Source: Antiquaquibacter oligotrophicus (GTDB lineage Bacteria > Actinomycetota > Actinomycetes > Actinomycetales > Microbacteriaceae). Taken from it: 64,000 bases of DNA. Position numbers and translations under genes: made by a program. Of the stretch, positions 36,009-48,149 are shown piece by piece. The notes under the pieces were generated by a model that worked only from the letters and a program-made list of their open reading frames with translations, was not told where the DNA came from and did not search any database. Every line of letters begins with the position of its first letter. Position 1 is the stretch's first letter. The DNA is taken from assembly GCF_020535405.1 (NCBI RefSeq), contig NZ_CP085036.1, positions 434,001 to 498,000 of the forward strand. Reading direction: 5' to 3'.

Positions 36009-36527
36009 CTAGGACTGGAGAAACGCGACGGCGCGTTCGACGTTGGTGCCAAGAGGCTCGACCGAATCCAGAGTGATGCGTGCGATCGCAGCGCTCTCCC
36101 CGGTCCACTCGGAGTAGTCGTCGAGACTCTGCTCGACCGCGTTCCACGTGAGCTGAATGTGCGGCATACTCCGCCGCCACGATTCGATCCGCTCGCGGTG
36201 CAAGTCGGGGTCCGAGCAGACAACCTCGATGAACCGGATGGGCTCGCCGGTGCGAGCAGCCAGGTGCACCCATTGCTCGCGAGCGGGGGCAACCGCGTTC
36301 ACCGCATCGATGAGGACTCCGGTGCCAGCCTCCAGCACGCGCTCCGCGAGCGTTTCCGCCACGAGATATGCCGCGAGACCGGTTGGCTGGTCGCTCGCGA
36401 TCCCCGCTTGAAGGATCGCCGTCTCGATCGGGTCGACCGGCACGACGGGGATGCCCAGACGGCTCGCCACAACCTGACCGATCGTGGACTTACCAGTGCC
36501 GGGCAAACCCGCCATGACCACAAGCAT
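36009..36527 (-). CDS. P-loop (AAA-type) small-molecule kinase-like protein
   Basis: 172 residues. Walker A GLPGTGKSTIGQ at the N-terminus and a short nucleotide-kinase fold: PVDPIETAIL, VLIDAVNAVAPAREQW, FIEVVCSDPDLHRERIESW. Similar to the zeta-toxin/chloramphenicol-kinase-like family of ATPases, but the substrate is unknown. Starts 3 bp after the atpC stop and abuts yaaA, so it is probably read from the end of the ATP synthase transcript. Confidence 0.8.
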   Translation of the reverse strand: MLVVMAGLPGTGKSTIGQVVASRLGIPVVPVDPIETAILQAGIASDQPTGLAAYLVAETLAERVLEAGTGVLIDAVNAVAPAREQWVHLAARTGEPIRFIEVVCSDPDLHRERIESWRRSMPHIQLTWNAVEQSLDDYSEWTGESAAIARITLDSVEPLGTNVERAVAFLQS

Positions 36528-36529
36528 GA

Positions 36530-36799
36530 CTAGACCGTAGTCGCCAATTCGGCGTCGCGCGCGACAACCGTGACCGTGTCGTGCTCGACCGAAAGGAATC
36601 CATCGTCGGCGCTCGCGCGAACAACGCTGCCGTCGACCGTCGTGACACGGACCTCACCGGTCGCGAGGATCGCGAGAAGAGGCTCGTGACCGGGCAGGAT
36701 TCCAATCTCACCCTCGGTCGTGCGCGCGATGATCTGCTTCGCCTTGCCCGACCACACCTCGTGGTCGGCAGAGACAACGCTCACGGTGAGTTCGGCCAT
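36530..36799 (-). CDS. atpC: F1 ATP synthase epsilon subunit, short form without C-terminal helices
   Basis: 89 residues from the ATG at 36799. Covers only the N-terminal beta-sandwich of epsilon (LTVSVVSADHEVWSGKAKQI, GEIGILPGHEPLLAIL, FLSVEHDTVTVVA). The two C-terminal helices that inhibit the rotor in longer homologues (about 120-140 residues) are absent, and the stop is clean. Two bases after atpD, last of the ATP synthase genes. Confidence 0.93.
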   Translation of the reverse strand: MAELTVSVVSADHEVWSGKAKQIIARTTEGEIGILPGHEPLLAILATGEVRVTTVDGSVVRASADDGFLSVEHDTVTVVARDAELATTV

Positions 36800-36801
36800 G
36801 A

Positions 36802-38286
<1,485 letters not shown>

Positions 38287-39186
38287 CTACTTCGCCGAGG
38301 CGAGGGCGTCTGCGCCGCCCACGATCTCGGAAATCTGCTGGGTGATCTCGGACTGGCGCGCGTTGTTGGCCAGCGTCGTGTACGTCTTGATGAGCTTGTC
38401 TGCGTTGTCGCTCGCGGCCTTCATCGCCTTCTGCGTCGCGGCGTGCTTAGCAGCGGCCGACTGGAGCATGGCGTTGAAGATGCGGCTTTCGATGTAGACG
38501 GGAAGCAGGGCATCCAGCACATCGCCAACTTCGGGCTCGAACTCGTAGAGAGGCAGCACTTCGCTCTCGGCGGGAGCCTCAACACCCTCGACGACCTCGA
38601 GCGGGAGGAGGCGGACAACCTCGGGCTCCTGGACCAGCATGCTGACAAAGCGGTTGTAGACGATGTGAATCTCGTCGACTCCGCCTTCGCTGGCAGGCTG
38701 AAGGAACTTGGCCACAACCGCGTCACCGATCTCTTTCGCAGTAGCGAACTCCGGAGAATCCGTTCCCCCGGTCCAGATCTGCTCCGCATCACGACGACGG
38801 AAGGCGAAGTACCCGGCGGCCTTACGACCGACGAGGTAGTAGACGACCTCCTTGCCCTCACCCTGCAGGCGCGCAGCGAGCTCGCCTGCCTCGCGAAGCA
38901 CGTTCGCGTTGAACGCTCCCGCGAGACCACGGTCCGAGGAGAAGATGACGATCGCGGCGCGATCGATCGTCTCCGGCTCGGTCGTCAAGATGTGGTCGAC
39001 GTTCGAGAAGGTCGCGACCGCCGAGACCGCGCGCGTGACGGCACGGGAGTAGGGGCCGGATGCCGCCACCCGCTGCTGCGCCTTCTGAATGCGCGACGCG
39101 GAGATGAGCTCCATGGCCCGAGTGATCTTCTTGGTCGTCTGGGCAGCACGGATTTTCTGCCGGTAGACCCGAAGTTGCGCTCCCAT
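38287..39186 (-). CDS. atpG: F1 ATP synthase gamma subunit
   Basis: 299 residues, central stalk. N-terminal helix [37 protein letters not shown], and the C-terminal helix ending [20 protein letters not shown] match AtpG. Between atpA and atpD as usual. Confidence 0.96.
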   Translation of the reverse strand: MGAQLRVYRQKIRAAQTTKKITRAMELISASRIQKAQQRVAASGPYSRAVTRAVSAVATFSNVDHILTTEPETIDRAAIVIFSSDRGLAGAFNANVLREAGELAARLQGEGKEVVYYLVGRKAAGYFAFRRRDAEQIWTGGTDSPEFATAKEIGDAVVAKFLQPASEGGVDEIHIVYNRFVSMLVQEPEVVRLLPLEVVEGVEAPAESEVLPLYEFEPEVGDVLDALLPVYIESRIFNAMLQSAAAKHAATQKAMKAASDNADKLIKTYTTLANNARQSEITQQISEIVGGADALASAK

Positions 39187-39227
39187 GTCTTACTTGCTTT
39201 CCCTTGAGTGTGGTTGCCGGTTGATAA

Positions 39228-40865
39228 TCAGCGCTTTTGCTTGACGATGCGCTCTTGCTCGATCTCCTCGGGCTCGATCTCCTCGAAGACCTCGGTACCC
39301 ACGGAGTTCAGCGGCTTGCCCTCACCGGTCTGGAACTCGAGCTTGAACTTGTCGACCGCCGCCTCGAGCTCAGCAACCGTGTTGTCGTCGAGGACGTTCG
39401 TGTCGCGGAGGGTGTCGAGCACCTTCGTGTTGCGGCCCAGGTAGTCGTGGAGTTCTGCCTCAAAACGAAGGATGTCCTCAACCGGGACCTCGTCGAGCTT
39501 GCCGTTCGTGCCTGCCCAGATCGAGACGACCTGCTTCTCAACCGGGAACGGCGAGTACTGCGGCTGGCGGAGCAGCTCGGTGAGGCGTGCACCGCGAGCG
39601 AGCTGACGGCGGGACGTGGCATCCAGGTCGCTTGCGAACATCGCGAATGCCTCGAGCGAGCGGTACTGGGCGAGCTCGAGCTTGAGTGTTCCCGAGACCT
39701 TCTTGATCGACTTGACCTGAGCGTCACCACCGACGCGCGACACCGAGATACCGACGTCCACGGCGGGGCGCTGGTTGGCGTTGAACAGGTCGGACTGAAG
39801 GAAGATCTGGCCGTCGGTGATCGAGATCACGTTGGTGGGAATGTACGCGGAGACGTCGTTGGCCTTGGTCTCGATGATCGGAAGACCGGTCATCGAACCC
39901 GCACCGAGCTCGTCGGAGAGCTTGGCGCAACGCTCGAGCAGACGGGAGTGCAGGTAGAAGACGTCACCCGGGTAGGCCTCACGTCCCGGCGGACGACGCA
40001 GGAGGAGCGAAACGGCGCGGTAGGCCTCGGCCTGCTTCGACAGGTCATCGAAGATGATGAGGACGTGCTTGCCGCCGTACATCCAGTGCTGGCCGATGGC
40101 CGAACCGGTGTAGGGGGCGAGGTACTTGAACCCGGCGGGGTCGGATGCCGGAGCAGCAACGATCGTTGTGTACTCCATGGCGCCGGCCTCTTCGAGCGCA
40201 CCCTTGACGGCCGCGATCGTCGAGCCCTTCTGACCGATGGCGACGTAGATGCAACGAACCTGCTTGTTCGTGTCGCCCGACTCCCAGTTGGCCTTCTGGT
40301 TGATGATCGTGTCGATCGCGATGGCCGTCTTGCCGGTCTGGCGGTCACCGATGATGAGCTGGCGCTGGCCGCGGCCGATCGGGATCATGGCGTCGATGGC
40401 CTTGATACCGGTCTGCATGGGCTCGTGCACACTCTTACGCTGCATGACGCCGGGAGCCTGGAGCTCGAGCTCACGACGACCCTCCGACGCGATCTCGCCG
40501 AGACCGTCAATGGGCGCTCCGAGCGGGTCGACTACGCGGCCGAGGAAGCCGTCGCCGACGGGAACGGAGAGGACGTCACCCGTGCGGGTAACCTCCTGGC
40601 CCTCCACGATGCCGGTGAACTCACCGAGCACGATGGCGCCGATCTCGTTCTCGTCGAGGTTGAGGGCGAGGCCCGCTGTTCCGTCCGCGAAGCGGAGGAG
40701 CTCGTTGGCCATCGCGCCCGGGAGGCCCTCGATGTGGGCGATGCCGTCACCGGCATCCACGACGGTGCCGACCTCGGTCGCCGCCGCCTTGCCGGGCTCG
40801 TACGCCTTGACGAAGTCCTGGAGCGCATCGCGGATCTGATCCGGGCTGATGCTGAGTTCTGCCAT
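39228..40865 (-). CDS. atpA: F1 ATP synthase alpha subunit
   Basis: 545 residues. P-loop [51 protein letters not shown], and the Arg-finger segment [20 protein letters not shown] are visible. Non-catalytic nucleotide-binding subunit. Normal length for actinobacteria. Confidence 0.97.
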   Translation of the reverse strand: MAELSISPDQIRDALQDFVKAYEPGKAAATEVGTVVDAGDGIAHIEGLPGAMANELLRFADGTAGLALNLDENEIGAIVLGEFTGIVEGQEVTRTGDVLSVPVGDGFLGRVVDPLGAPIDGLGEIASEGRRELELQAPGVMQRKSVHEPMQTGIKAIDAMIPIGRGQRQLIIGDRQTGKTAIAIDTIINQKANWESGDTNKQVRCIYVAIGQKGSTIAAVKGALEEAGAMEYTTIVAAPASDPAGFKYLAPYTGSAIGQHWMYGGKHVLIIFDDLSKQAEAYRAVSLLLRRPPGREAYPGDVFYLHSRLLERCAKLSDELGAGSMTGLPIIETKANDVSAYIPTNVISITDGQIFLQSDLFNANQRPAVDVGISVSRVGGDAQVKSIKKVSGTLKLELAQYRSLEAFAMFASDLDATSRRQLARGARLTELLRQPQYSPFPVEKQVVSIWAGTNGKLDEVPVEDILRFEAELHDYLGRNTKVLDTLRDTNVLDDNTVAELEAAVDKFKLEFQTGEGKPLNSVGTEVFEEIEPEEIEQERIVKQKR

Positions 40866-40898
40866 TGTGGTTGTGCCTTCCGTGGAAAGTGACGGCCG

Positions 40899-41690
40899 CT
40901 AGGACGCGAGCCGAATCCTGAGGTCTGTGAGGCGGGTGGAGACGCTGCCGTCGATGACATCGTCACCGATCTGAACGCGGAGACCGCCGATGATCGAGGG
41001 GTCGATGACCTGGTTGATGAGCAGGTCGCGACCGTGCTGCTTGGCCAGACCGGCACGAAGGCGGTCGAGCTGAGCTGCGCTGAGAGGGGCTGCCGACACA
41101 ACAGTCGCGACGGAGAGGCCCGCCTCATCCGCGACGATGGATGCGGCGCTGCGCACGAGTTCGCCGATGCGACGGCCACGCGGCTGCTGCACGAGGTGAT
41201 TGACGATCGCGACGGTCTGCTTGCTCGCGCCGCCGAGGAGCGAAGTCACCAGGCGTGACTTCGACTCGGGAGAACCGAGCTTGCTGCCGACGGCGAGTTC
41301 GAGTTGTGCATCCGACGACACCGCGGAGCCGAACGAGAAGAGCTCGTTCTCGACCGAGACACCCTTGGCTGCCGATCGAGCGGCCGCGCGAATGGCGATC
41401 TCCTCGATCCCGGAGAGCAGGTCGTCCTGCGTCGACCAGCGCGACCCCGCGATCTCCGCGAGGAGCGTGACGGCAGGAGCCGAAAGTGAGGAGAAGAGGC
41501 TCGAAATAACGGCCTTCTTGTTCTCAGCGGCAGCCGCCGGGTCGGCGAGCACGGCGCGCAGTTGCGCCGACGTGCCGATGACCCGTCCGGCCTCGAACAG
41601 GTCGTTCGCCGTCGTCAGGCCGTCAGTGGAGGGCACGGCCGACAGCGCGGACCGCGCGGCCTCCAGTGCTTCCCTCGTCGCTGAACCCAT
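40899..41690 (-). CDS. atpH: F1 ATP synthase delta subunit
   Basis: 263 residues; abuts atpF. N-terminal helical bundle (AVPSTDGLTTANDLFEAGRV) and the conserved C-terminal block ATVVSAAPLSAAQLDRLRAG followed by VIDPSIIGGLRVQIGDDVIDGS. Not fused to subunit b, unlike in mycobacteria. Forms the outer-stalk cap. Confidence 0.94.
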   Translation of the reverse strand: MGSATREALEAARSALSAVPSTDGLTTANDLFEAGRVIGTSAQLRAVLADPAAAAENKKAVISSLFSSLSAPAVTLLAEIAGSRWSTQDDLLSGIEEIAIRAAARSAAKGVSVENELFSFGSAVSSDAQLELAVGSKLGSPESKSRLVTSLLGGASKQTVAIVNHLVQQPRGRRIGELVRSAASIVADEAGLSVATVVSAAPLSAAQLDRLRAGLAKQHGRDLLINQVIDPSIIGGLRVQIGDDVIDGSVSTRLTDLRIRLAS

Positions 41691-42242
41691 TTACTTCGCC
41701 TTGCTCTTCTCGTCGTTCTCCAGGTCGGCCAGGAACTGGTCGACGAGGGCTGCAGCCTTCTTGTCGTCGCTCAGGCTCTGCCCGATGACACCCGATGCCA
41801 GGTCGATCGCAAGCGATCCGACCTCGGTGCGCAGGGATGCGACAGCTGCCTGACGCTCTGCCTCGATCTGGGCCTGAGCCGTCGCGGTCACGCGCGCGGC
41901 CTCGACCGACGCCTGCTCCTTGAGCTCAGCGATGATCTTGTTGCCGTCGGCGCGAGCCTGCTCACGAATGGCGGCAGCCTCGGCGCGACCCTCCGCAAGC
42001 TTCGCGTTGTACTCCTCGAGGGCGGCGGCAGCTTCGGCCTGAGCGATCTCGGCCTTCTTGATGCCGCCTTCGATGGCCTCCGCGCGGGCATCCAGCGTCT
42101 TGTTGATCGTGGGAAGGAACTTCCACACGAAGAAGATGAGGATGATCGCGAAGCAGACAGCGGACCAGATGATGTCGTAGACCGCCGGGATCAGCGGGTT
42201 CGGCGACTCTTCTGCTGCTGCGGCGAGGATTGCGGTGAGCAT
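41691..42242 (-). CDS. atpF: F0 ATP synthase b subunit
   Basis: 183 residues. One N-terminal membrane helix (IIWSAVCFAIILIFFVWKFL) and a long charged, Ala/Glu/Lys-rich coiled coil (from LDARAEAIEGGIKKAEIAQA onward), the outer stalk. Confidence 0.95.
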   Translation of the reverse strand: MLTAILAAAAEESPNPLIPAVYDIIWSAVCFAIILIFFVWKFLPTINKTLDARAEAIEGGIKKAEIAQAEAAAALEEYNAKLAEGRAEAAAIREQARADGNKIIAELKEQASVEAARVTATAQAQIEAERQAAVASLRTEVGSLAIDLASGVIGQSLSDDKKAAALVDQFLADLENDEKSKAK

Positions 42243-42269
42243 CCTTGCCTCCTTTGCGGGTACTGAGGC

Positions 42270-43426
<1,157 letters not shown>

Positions 43427-43474
43427 ACACTATCAAGAGATAGCGCCCTGACCCAATCGGGGACGCATTCACTA

Positions 43475-43936
43475 TTACTTAGGGGTCGTGCGCGATTCAT
43501 TCGAGGGATCACCGGGCAACGGGACGTCCCCGACGTAGGGCACTCGCGCCCCAACGAAGGCGATGACATCGACCACCAGGCTGCCGATGACGGCCGCGAG
43601 GATCGCGAAGAAGAACACGAGCGGCTCGAGGAAAGGCTGGCCCCGCAGCAGCAGCAGGATCGCGATGAACAACACGAACTTGATGAGCCAGCCGCCGAGA
43701 ACGATGCCGAAAAACAGGACGCTCGACGGCTCGTTTTTCGTGACCTTCGCGCCAACGACGATCGTGGCGGCCGTCAGAGCCATGAACAACGCCGTGAGAC
43801 CGGCTCCGAGCAGTCCGGAGACGAGGCCGGGTGTACCCGCGACGAGGAAGCCCACGATCGAGCCGACAATGGCGATCGCCACCGTGAGAATCGCACCGAA
43901 GACGAGGGCGCGAGCAAGGATGGTCGCGGATTTCAT
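43475..43936 (-). CDS. AtpI-like membrane protein
   Basis: 153 residues with four hydrophobic segments (ALVFGAILTVAIAIVGSIVG, SGLLGAGLTALFMALTAATI, SVLFFGIVLGGWLIKFVLFI, LVFFFAILAAVIGSLVVDVI). Position directly before atpB is that of the poorly conserved atpI/uncI gene, thought to help c-ring assembly or Mg2+ handling. Assignment rests on position and topology. Start overlaps the wecA stop by four bases. Confidence 0.75.
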   Translation of the reverse strand: MKSATILARALVFGAILTVAIAIVGSIVGFLVAGTPGLVSGLLGAGLTALFMALTAATIVVGAKVTKNEPSSVLFFGIVLGGWLIKFVLFIAILLLLRGQPFLEPLVFFFAILAAVIGSLVVDVIAFVGARVPYVGDVPLPGDPSNESRTTPK

Positions 43937-45189
43937 GATGTGGCCTTTCGGGGCGCGGTTTGGGGTGCCGTGGAGTCGAGGTCGAGATCATCGTCGGATT
44001 CGGATTCGGATGCAGCGTCGAGACCGTCGAAGCGCGCATCATCCGACCCCTCCTTCGCCGCTGCCTGGGCGGCGAGCTCGAGCGCCTTGTGGCGACTGAG
44101 CGGCGCGAGCGTGATCACGGTGCAGATGGCGAGGCCCACGGCAATGAACAGCGTGGGGAGATACCAGGGCAGAAACACGTAGCCGAGGGACCCGACCGCC
44201 ACCACGAGAGTCCAGCCGTAGAAGAGCAGCACGGCGTGGAGGTGCGAGTGCCCCATGTCGAGGAGGCGGTGATGCAGGTGCTTTCGGTCCGCGGAGAAGG
44301 GCGACTTGCCAGCCCTCAAGCGGCGGACGATGGCCATCCCGAAATCCAGCAACGGCACGATGAGCACAGCGAAAGGCAGAAGGATCGGAATGTAGGCCGC
44401 TAGGAAGTAGGCGTTGAAGATATCCGGTTGCGCGATGATGCCGGGGTCAACGGCACCGGTCACCGAGATGGCAGATGCCGCCATGAGGAGTCCGACCAGG
44501 AGAGCTCCAGCGTCACCCATGAACAACTTGGCCGGGTGGAAATTGAGCGGCAGGAAGCCGATACACGCGCCAATGAGCACCGCGGTCGTGAGCGAGGCGA
44601 GATTGAAGTACTCGGTCTGCGCTCGCGCCTGCAGGATGTAGACGTACACGAAGAACACACCGTTGGCGATGAGTGCGACACCGGCAACGAGACCGTCGAG
44701 ACCGTCGATGAAGTTGATCGCATTCATCACGAGCACGATCGCCAAGATCGTGATGATGAGGGACACGTAGGGCGAGACAATCACCTGGCCGCCGATGGGC
44801 AACGTCGACAGCTGGAAGCCCTGCCAGGCGAGGAGACCGGCCGCAATGATCTGGCCGGCGAGTTTGGTGAGCCAATCCAGATCCCACAGGTCGTCGGCGA
44901 CACCGAGGAGCACGATGATGAGGGCAGCACCGAGAAGGCCAAGCACCGGGGCCGGGTCCGCGTACACGAGGCTCAGTTGTGGGATGAACGATGCCGCACC
45001 GAAGGCGGCGAGCACACCAAGAAACATGGCGACGCCACCCAACCGGGGCGTAGGCGTCGTGTGAACGTCACGTTCCCGGATGCCCGGATAGAGCTTGTAC
45101 TTCGTCGACAGACGCCAGATCAACCACGCGAGCCCGAAGGTCACGACGGCCGAAATGCCCGTCACGAGCACGTAAAAAACTATTCGCAC
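43933..45189 (-). CDS. wecA: WecA/TagO-type undecaprenyl-phosphate sugar-1-phosphate transferase
   Basis: 418 residues, GTG start overlapping the tsaC stop by 10 bp. About eleven membrane helices. Conserved cytoplasmic loops: GVADDLWDLDWLTKL, NAINFIDGLDGLVAG, FMGDAGALLVG and the HIHH-like SADRKHLHHRLLDMGHSH. Transfers GlcNAc- or similar sugar-1-phosphate to the lipid carrier, starting cell-wall glycopolymer synthesis. The last ~50 residues are acidic and low in complexity. Confidence 0.9.
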   Translation of the reverse strand: MRIVFYVLVTGISAVVTFGLAWLIWRLSTKYKLYPGIRERDVHTTPTPRLGGVAMFLGVLAAFGAASFIPQLSLVYADPAPVLGLLGAALIIVLLGVADDLWDLDWLTKLAGQIIAAGLLAWQGFQLSTLPIGGQVIVSPYVSLIITILAIVLVMNAINFIDGLDGLVAGVALIANGVFFVYVYILQARAQTEYFNLASLTTAVLIGACIGFLPLNFHPAKLFMGDAGALLVGLLMAASAISVTGAVDPGIIAQPDIFNAYFLAAYIPILLPFAVLIVPLLDFGMAIVRRLRAGKSPFSADRKHLHHRLLDMGHSHLHAVLLFYGWTLVVAVGSLGYVFLPWYLPTLFIAVGLAICTVITLAPLSRHKALELAAQAAAKEGSDDARFDGLDAASESESDDDLDLDSTAPQTAPRKATS

Positions 45190-45833
45190 CGGTCCCCCAG
45201 GATCGCCCGGATGTCCGACGACGGGATGGCACCCTCCCGCACGATGCGCGCGCGCCCACCGGGAGTGCTGAGGCCCGTGGCATCCACGATGGTGGAGGCC
45301 ACCGTTCCGCCGAGGCCGCCGTCGAGGTAGACGGCAACCGAGTCGCCGAGCATCCGTTCCGCTTCTTCTGCCGTCGTCGCGGCGGGGTCACCGGTCGTGT
45401 TGGCGCTGGAGACGGCAAGGGGGCCGGTCTCCGAGAGCAGTTCGAGCGCGATCGGATGCGACGGCATCCGCAAGGCGACCGTGCCCTTGGTCTCGCCCAA
45501 ATTCCAGTTCAGGGTGCTGCGTGCGGTGAGGATCACGGTGAGCCCTCCGGGCCAGTACTCCGCCACGAGCGCTCGCACCTCGTCGGGGACCGACTCGGCG
45601 AGGGCATCGAGTGTGGGAATACCCGGAATGAGCACGGGAGGCGGGGCAGCAAGCGTGCGGCCCTTGGCGGTAACGAGCTTCTCCACGGCGCTCGGCGAGA
45701 ACGCGTCGGCGGCGACTCCGTACACGGTGTCGGTGGGGATAACGACGAGATCGCCGCGGCCGATGGCCGCACGCGCCAAGCGCATGCCGGTGAGAAGTTC
45801 AGCCTCCACCGAGCAATCGAAAACTGGGGCCAT
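45180..45833 (-). CDS. tsaC: L-threonylcarbamoyladenylate synthase (Sua5/YciO/YrdC)
   Basis: 217 residues. Makes threonylcarbamoyl-AMP for tRNA t6A37 formation. Family segments: VVIPTDTVYGVAADAFSP, EYWPGGLTVIL, GTVALRMPSHPIALELL, PLAVSSANTTGDPAATT. The first Lys/Arg motif is KGRTLAAPPPVLI rather than the common KxRP. Short YrdC form without the Sua5 C-terminal domain. Normally next to prmC; here two HAD genes come between. Confidence 0.9.
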   Translation of the reverse strand: MAPVFDCSVEAELLTGMRLARAAIGRGDLVVIPTDTVYGVAADAFSPSAVEKLVTAKGRTLAAPPPVLIPGIPTLDALAESVPDEVRALVAEYWPGGLTVILTARSTLNWNLGETKGTVALRMPSHPIALELLSETGPLAVSSANTTGDPAATTAEEAERMLGDSVAVYLDGGLGGTVASTIVDATGLSTPGGRARIVREGAIPSSDIRAILGDRCE

Positions 45834-45906
45834 GGTGCCCTCATCGTACCGGCAGGCGCACCGAGGGACCTGTGACGGCGCCCACTGCTGGCAGACTGAT
45901 GGGGCC

Positions 45907-46533
45907 GTGGACTACTACTTCTTCGATCTCGACAAGACGCTGTACGCGTACGATTTCCGCCGACGACTCCCTGCGCTGGCCGAGCTCACCGGCTCGAGCC
46001 AGTACCACCTCGCCCGTTCGTGGTGGGCAGACGGGTACGAAGCACGCGCAGAGGTCGGCGAGTGGGGAACGGCCGACGAATACCTCGACCACTTTGCACT
46101 CGTCACGCACACACGGAGGCTGTCGCTCGAGGAGTGGGCATCGGCGCGGGCTCGAGCAATGACACGCATCGACGGCAGCGTCGCGGCGCTCAGGAGGGCC
46201 TCACAGCTCGGAGCGGTGTCGCTGCTCTCCAACAACCCCGCGGCGACCGCGGCCGCACTCCCCCTGCTGGTGCCCGACGTCATCGAGATACTCGGGGGCA
46301 ACGTGCTCGTGAGTTCCTCGCTCGGAGCAAAGAAGCCCGACGAACTCGCCTACCTCCGCGCGCTAGGCGCGTACGGCATCGAATCGAAGGATGCCTTCTT
46401 CGCCGACGACTCCGCAGCCAATTGTGCGGGTGCAGCCGCCGTCGGGATCACCGCACACCACTTCACTCAGCTCAACGGCGTTTACCAGACAGACGCTCTG
46501 CTCACCGCGATCGAGGAGTTCGCCGCCCGATGA
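45907..46533 (+). CDS. HAD-superfamily phosphatase-like protein, copy 1
   Basis: 208 residues from a GTG at 45907 (the long open frame upstream is antisense to tsaC). HAD motifs: I FDLDKTLYAYD, II LLSNN, III GAKKPDELA, IV FFADDSAAN. Cap type I helices lie between I and II. Same family as pyrimidine-5'-nucleotidase-type HADs; substrate unknown. Overlaps the next HAD gene (ATGA), to which it is clearly related. Lies on the strand opposite to its neighbours. Confidence 0.83.
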   Translation: MDYYFFDLDKTLYAYDFRRRLPALAELTGSSQYHLARSWWADGYEARAEVGEWGTADEYLDHFALVTHTRRLSLEEWASARARAMTRIDGSVAALRRASQLGAVSLLSNNPAATAAALPLLVPDVIEILGGNVLVSSSLGAKKPDELAYLRALGAYGIESKDAFFADDSAANCAGAAAVGITAHHFTQLNGVYQTDALLTAIEEFAAR

Positions 46534-47144
46534 CTCTGCTGTTCATCTTCGACATGGACGACGTGCTGTACGACTACGACTGGAGTGTGCGGATGCGCGC
46601 ACTCACCGATCTGACGGGCCACGACCTCGCCGAGCTGCGGCGACGATGGTGGCATGACGACGGCGAGTGGGCAGCGGAGGCTGGCCGCTTCGCGTCGCCG
46701 GATGACTACCTCGACGCGGTGCGCCGTGCGCTGGAGTTCGACATCGACGAGGACGAGTGGGTGCGCATCCGCGGAGCCGCGATGACGCCGTTCCCGGAGT
46801 CGATCGACGCCGTACGCCGCGCGGCCGAGCTCGGGCAGGTCACACTCCTCACCAACAACGGACCGCTCATCTCCAAACACCTGCGCACGGTTGCTCCCGC
46901 GCTGACGGACGTGTTCGGCGAGCACCTGTTCACCTCCAGCGACTACGGAGCGCGCAAGCCCGAGCGGGAGGTGTTCGAGCGCGTACTCGAGTCGTATGGT
47001 GTGCCGGCATCCGACGCCTTCTTCGCTGACGACCTCGCCATCAATATCGCGGGTGCTCGGAGCGTTGGCATCACCTCGCACCTTTTCACGGAACCGTCCG
47101 GCATGCGCCGGGCAATCGAGGAGTTCGCCGCCGCGCACGCGTGA
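46530..47144 (+). CDS. HAD-superfamily phosphatase-like protein, copy 2
   Basis: 204 residues, ATG inside the previous stop. Motifs: I FDMDDVLYDYDW, II LLTNN, III GARKPEREVFE, IV FFADDLAIN. It shares layout with copy 1 throughout (RRRWWHDDGEWA versus ARSWWADGYEAR; matching ends IEEFAA). The change DKT to DDV after the nucleophile suggests a different substrate. The pair looks like a tandem duplication that has diverged. Confidence 0.83.
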   Translation: MTLLFIFDMDDVLYDYDWSVRMRALTDLTGHDLAELRRRWWHDDGEWAAEAGRFASPDDYLDAVRRALEFDIDEDEWVRIRGAAMTPFPESIDAVRRAAELGQVTLLTNNGPLISKHLRTVAPALTDVFGEHLFTSSDYGARKPEREVFERVLESYGVPASDAFFADDLAINIAGARSVGITSHLFTEPSGMRRAIEEFAAAHA

Positions 47145-47262
47145 TGGCGCTGCGAGCAGCAGATTTGGTTGCGCGAAGGTTTGGGTTCGTCGCGCTCGTA
47201 TGAACTCACGCGCAGTGAACAAACCTGCGCGCGCGGTGCGACGCTGAGCGACGTCCCCGTGG

Positions 47263-48117
47263 TTAGCGGAGGGCCGTCGTCGCTCGGTCGCGGCCGGTGA
47301 GGTCGCGGTGGTGGGCTACCGCGGTCCACCCGTCCGCGCTGAGGAGCGCGGCGATCGGCGCGGCCTGCAACTCGCCGTGCTCGAGAACGAGAGTGCCACC
47401 CGGGCGGAGCAGGTCCAGCGCCCGACGCGAAACCTGCCGCACGACATCCAGGCCGTCCTCGCCGCCGTAGAGGGCTAGCTCCGGATCGTGGAAACGAACC
47501 TCCGGATCGCGCGGAATAGCGCGCTGCGGGATGTAGGGGGGATTCGAGATGACGACATCCACGAGACCGTTGAGTTCGGGGAGAGCCTCGGCAAGGTCGT
47601 GGAAGACGGGAGTGGCGTTGTCGGCACCGACGGAGCGGAAGTTCTGGCGCGTCCACACATACGCCTTGGGTGATACTTCGACCCCGAAGACCCGCGCGTG
47701 CGGAACTTCCGTCGCCATAGCTAGAGCGATCGCGCCGCTACCCGTGCCCAAGTCGACAGCGACGGGCTCGGCGGATGCAACGGACCGAAGAGCATCGATG
47801 GCGTACTGCACCACGACTTCCGTTTCGGGCCGAGGCACAAAGACCCCGGGACCGACCGCCAGTTCGAGTGAACGGAAATATGCCACACCGGTGATGTGCT
47901 GCAGAGGCTCCCGTGCTGCGCGGCGCTCAACGAACTCAGCGAACGCGATCGCCTCGTCGGGGCCGAGGGCGGCCTCCGTGATAACGCGAGCCTGAACACC
48001 ACCCCGGCTGATGCCCAGCACGTGCCCGACGAGGAGTTCGGCATCCACGCGCGCACCGGGCACTCCGGCACTCTCGAGGATCGCGGTGGCGCGGTCTACG
48101 GAATCTCTGAGGTTCAT
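47263..48117 (-). CDS. prmC: Release-factor glutamine N5-methyltransferase
   Basis: 284 residues. SAM-binding DLGTGSGAIALAMA and the catalytic NPPY box (VISNPPYIPQ), with RPETEVVV before it, are diagnostic. It methylates the Gln of the GGQ loop in release factors. 32 bp after prfA. Confidence 0.94.
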   Translation of the reverse strand: MNLRDSVDRATAILESAGVPGARVDAELLVGHVLGISRGGVQARVITEAALGPDEAIAFAEFVERRAAREPLQHITGVAYFRSLELAVGPGVFVPRPETEVVVQYAIDALRSVASAEPVAVDLGTGSGAIALAMATEVPHARVFGVEVSPKAYVWTRQNFRSVGADNATPVFHDLAEALPELNGLVDVVISNPPYIPQRAIPRDPEVRFHDPELALYGGEDGLDVVRQVSRRALDLLRPGGTLVLEHGELQAAPIAALLSADGWTAVAHHRDLTGRDRATTALR

Positions 48118-48149
48118 TGCGGGAAGGGCGAGCGCCCGTGGGGTTCGGG

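Noticed and set aside
39237..40892. 551-codon open frame opposite atpA
   Set aside because: Antisense shadow of a highly conserved gene.
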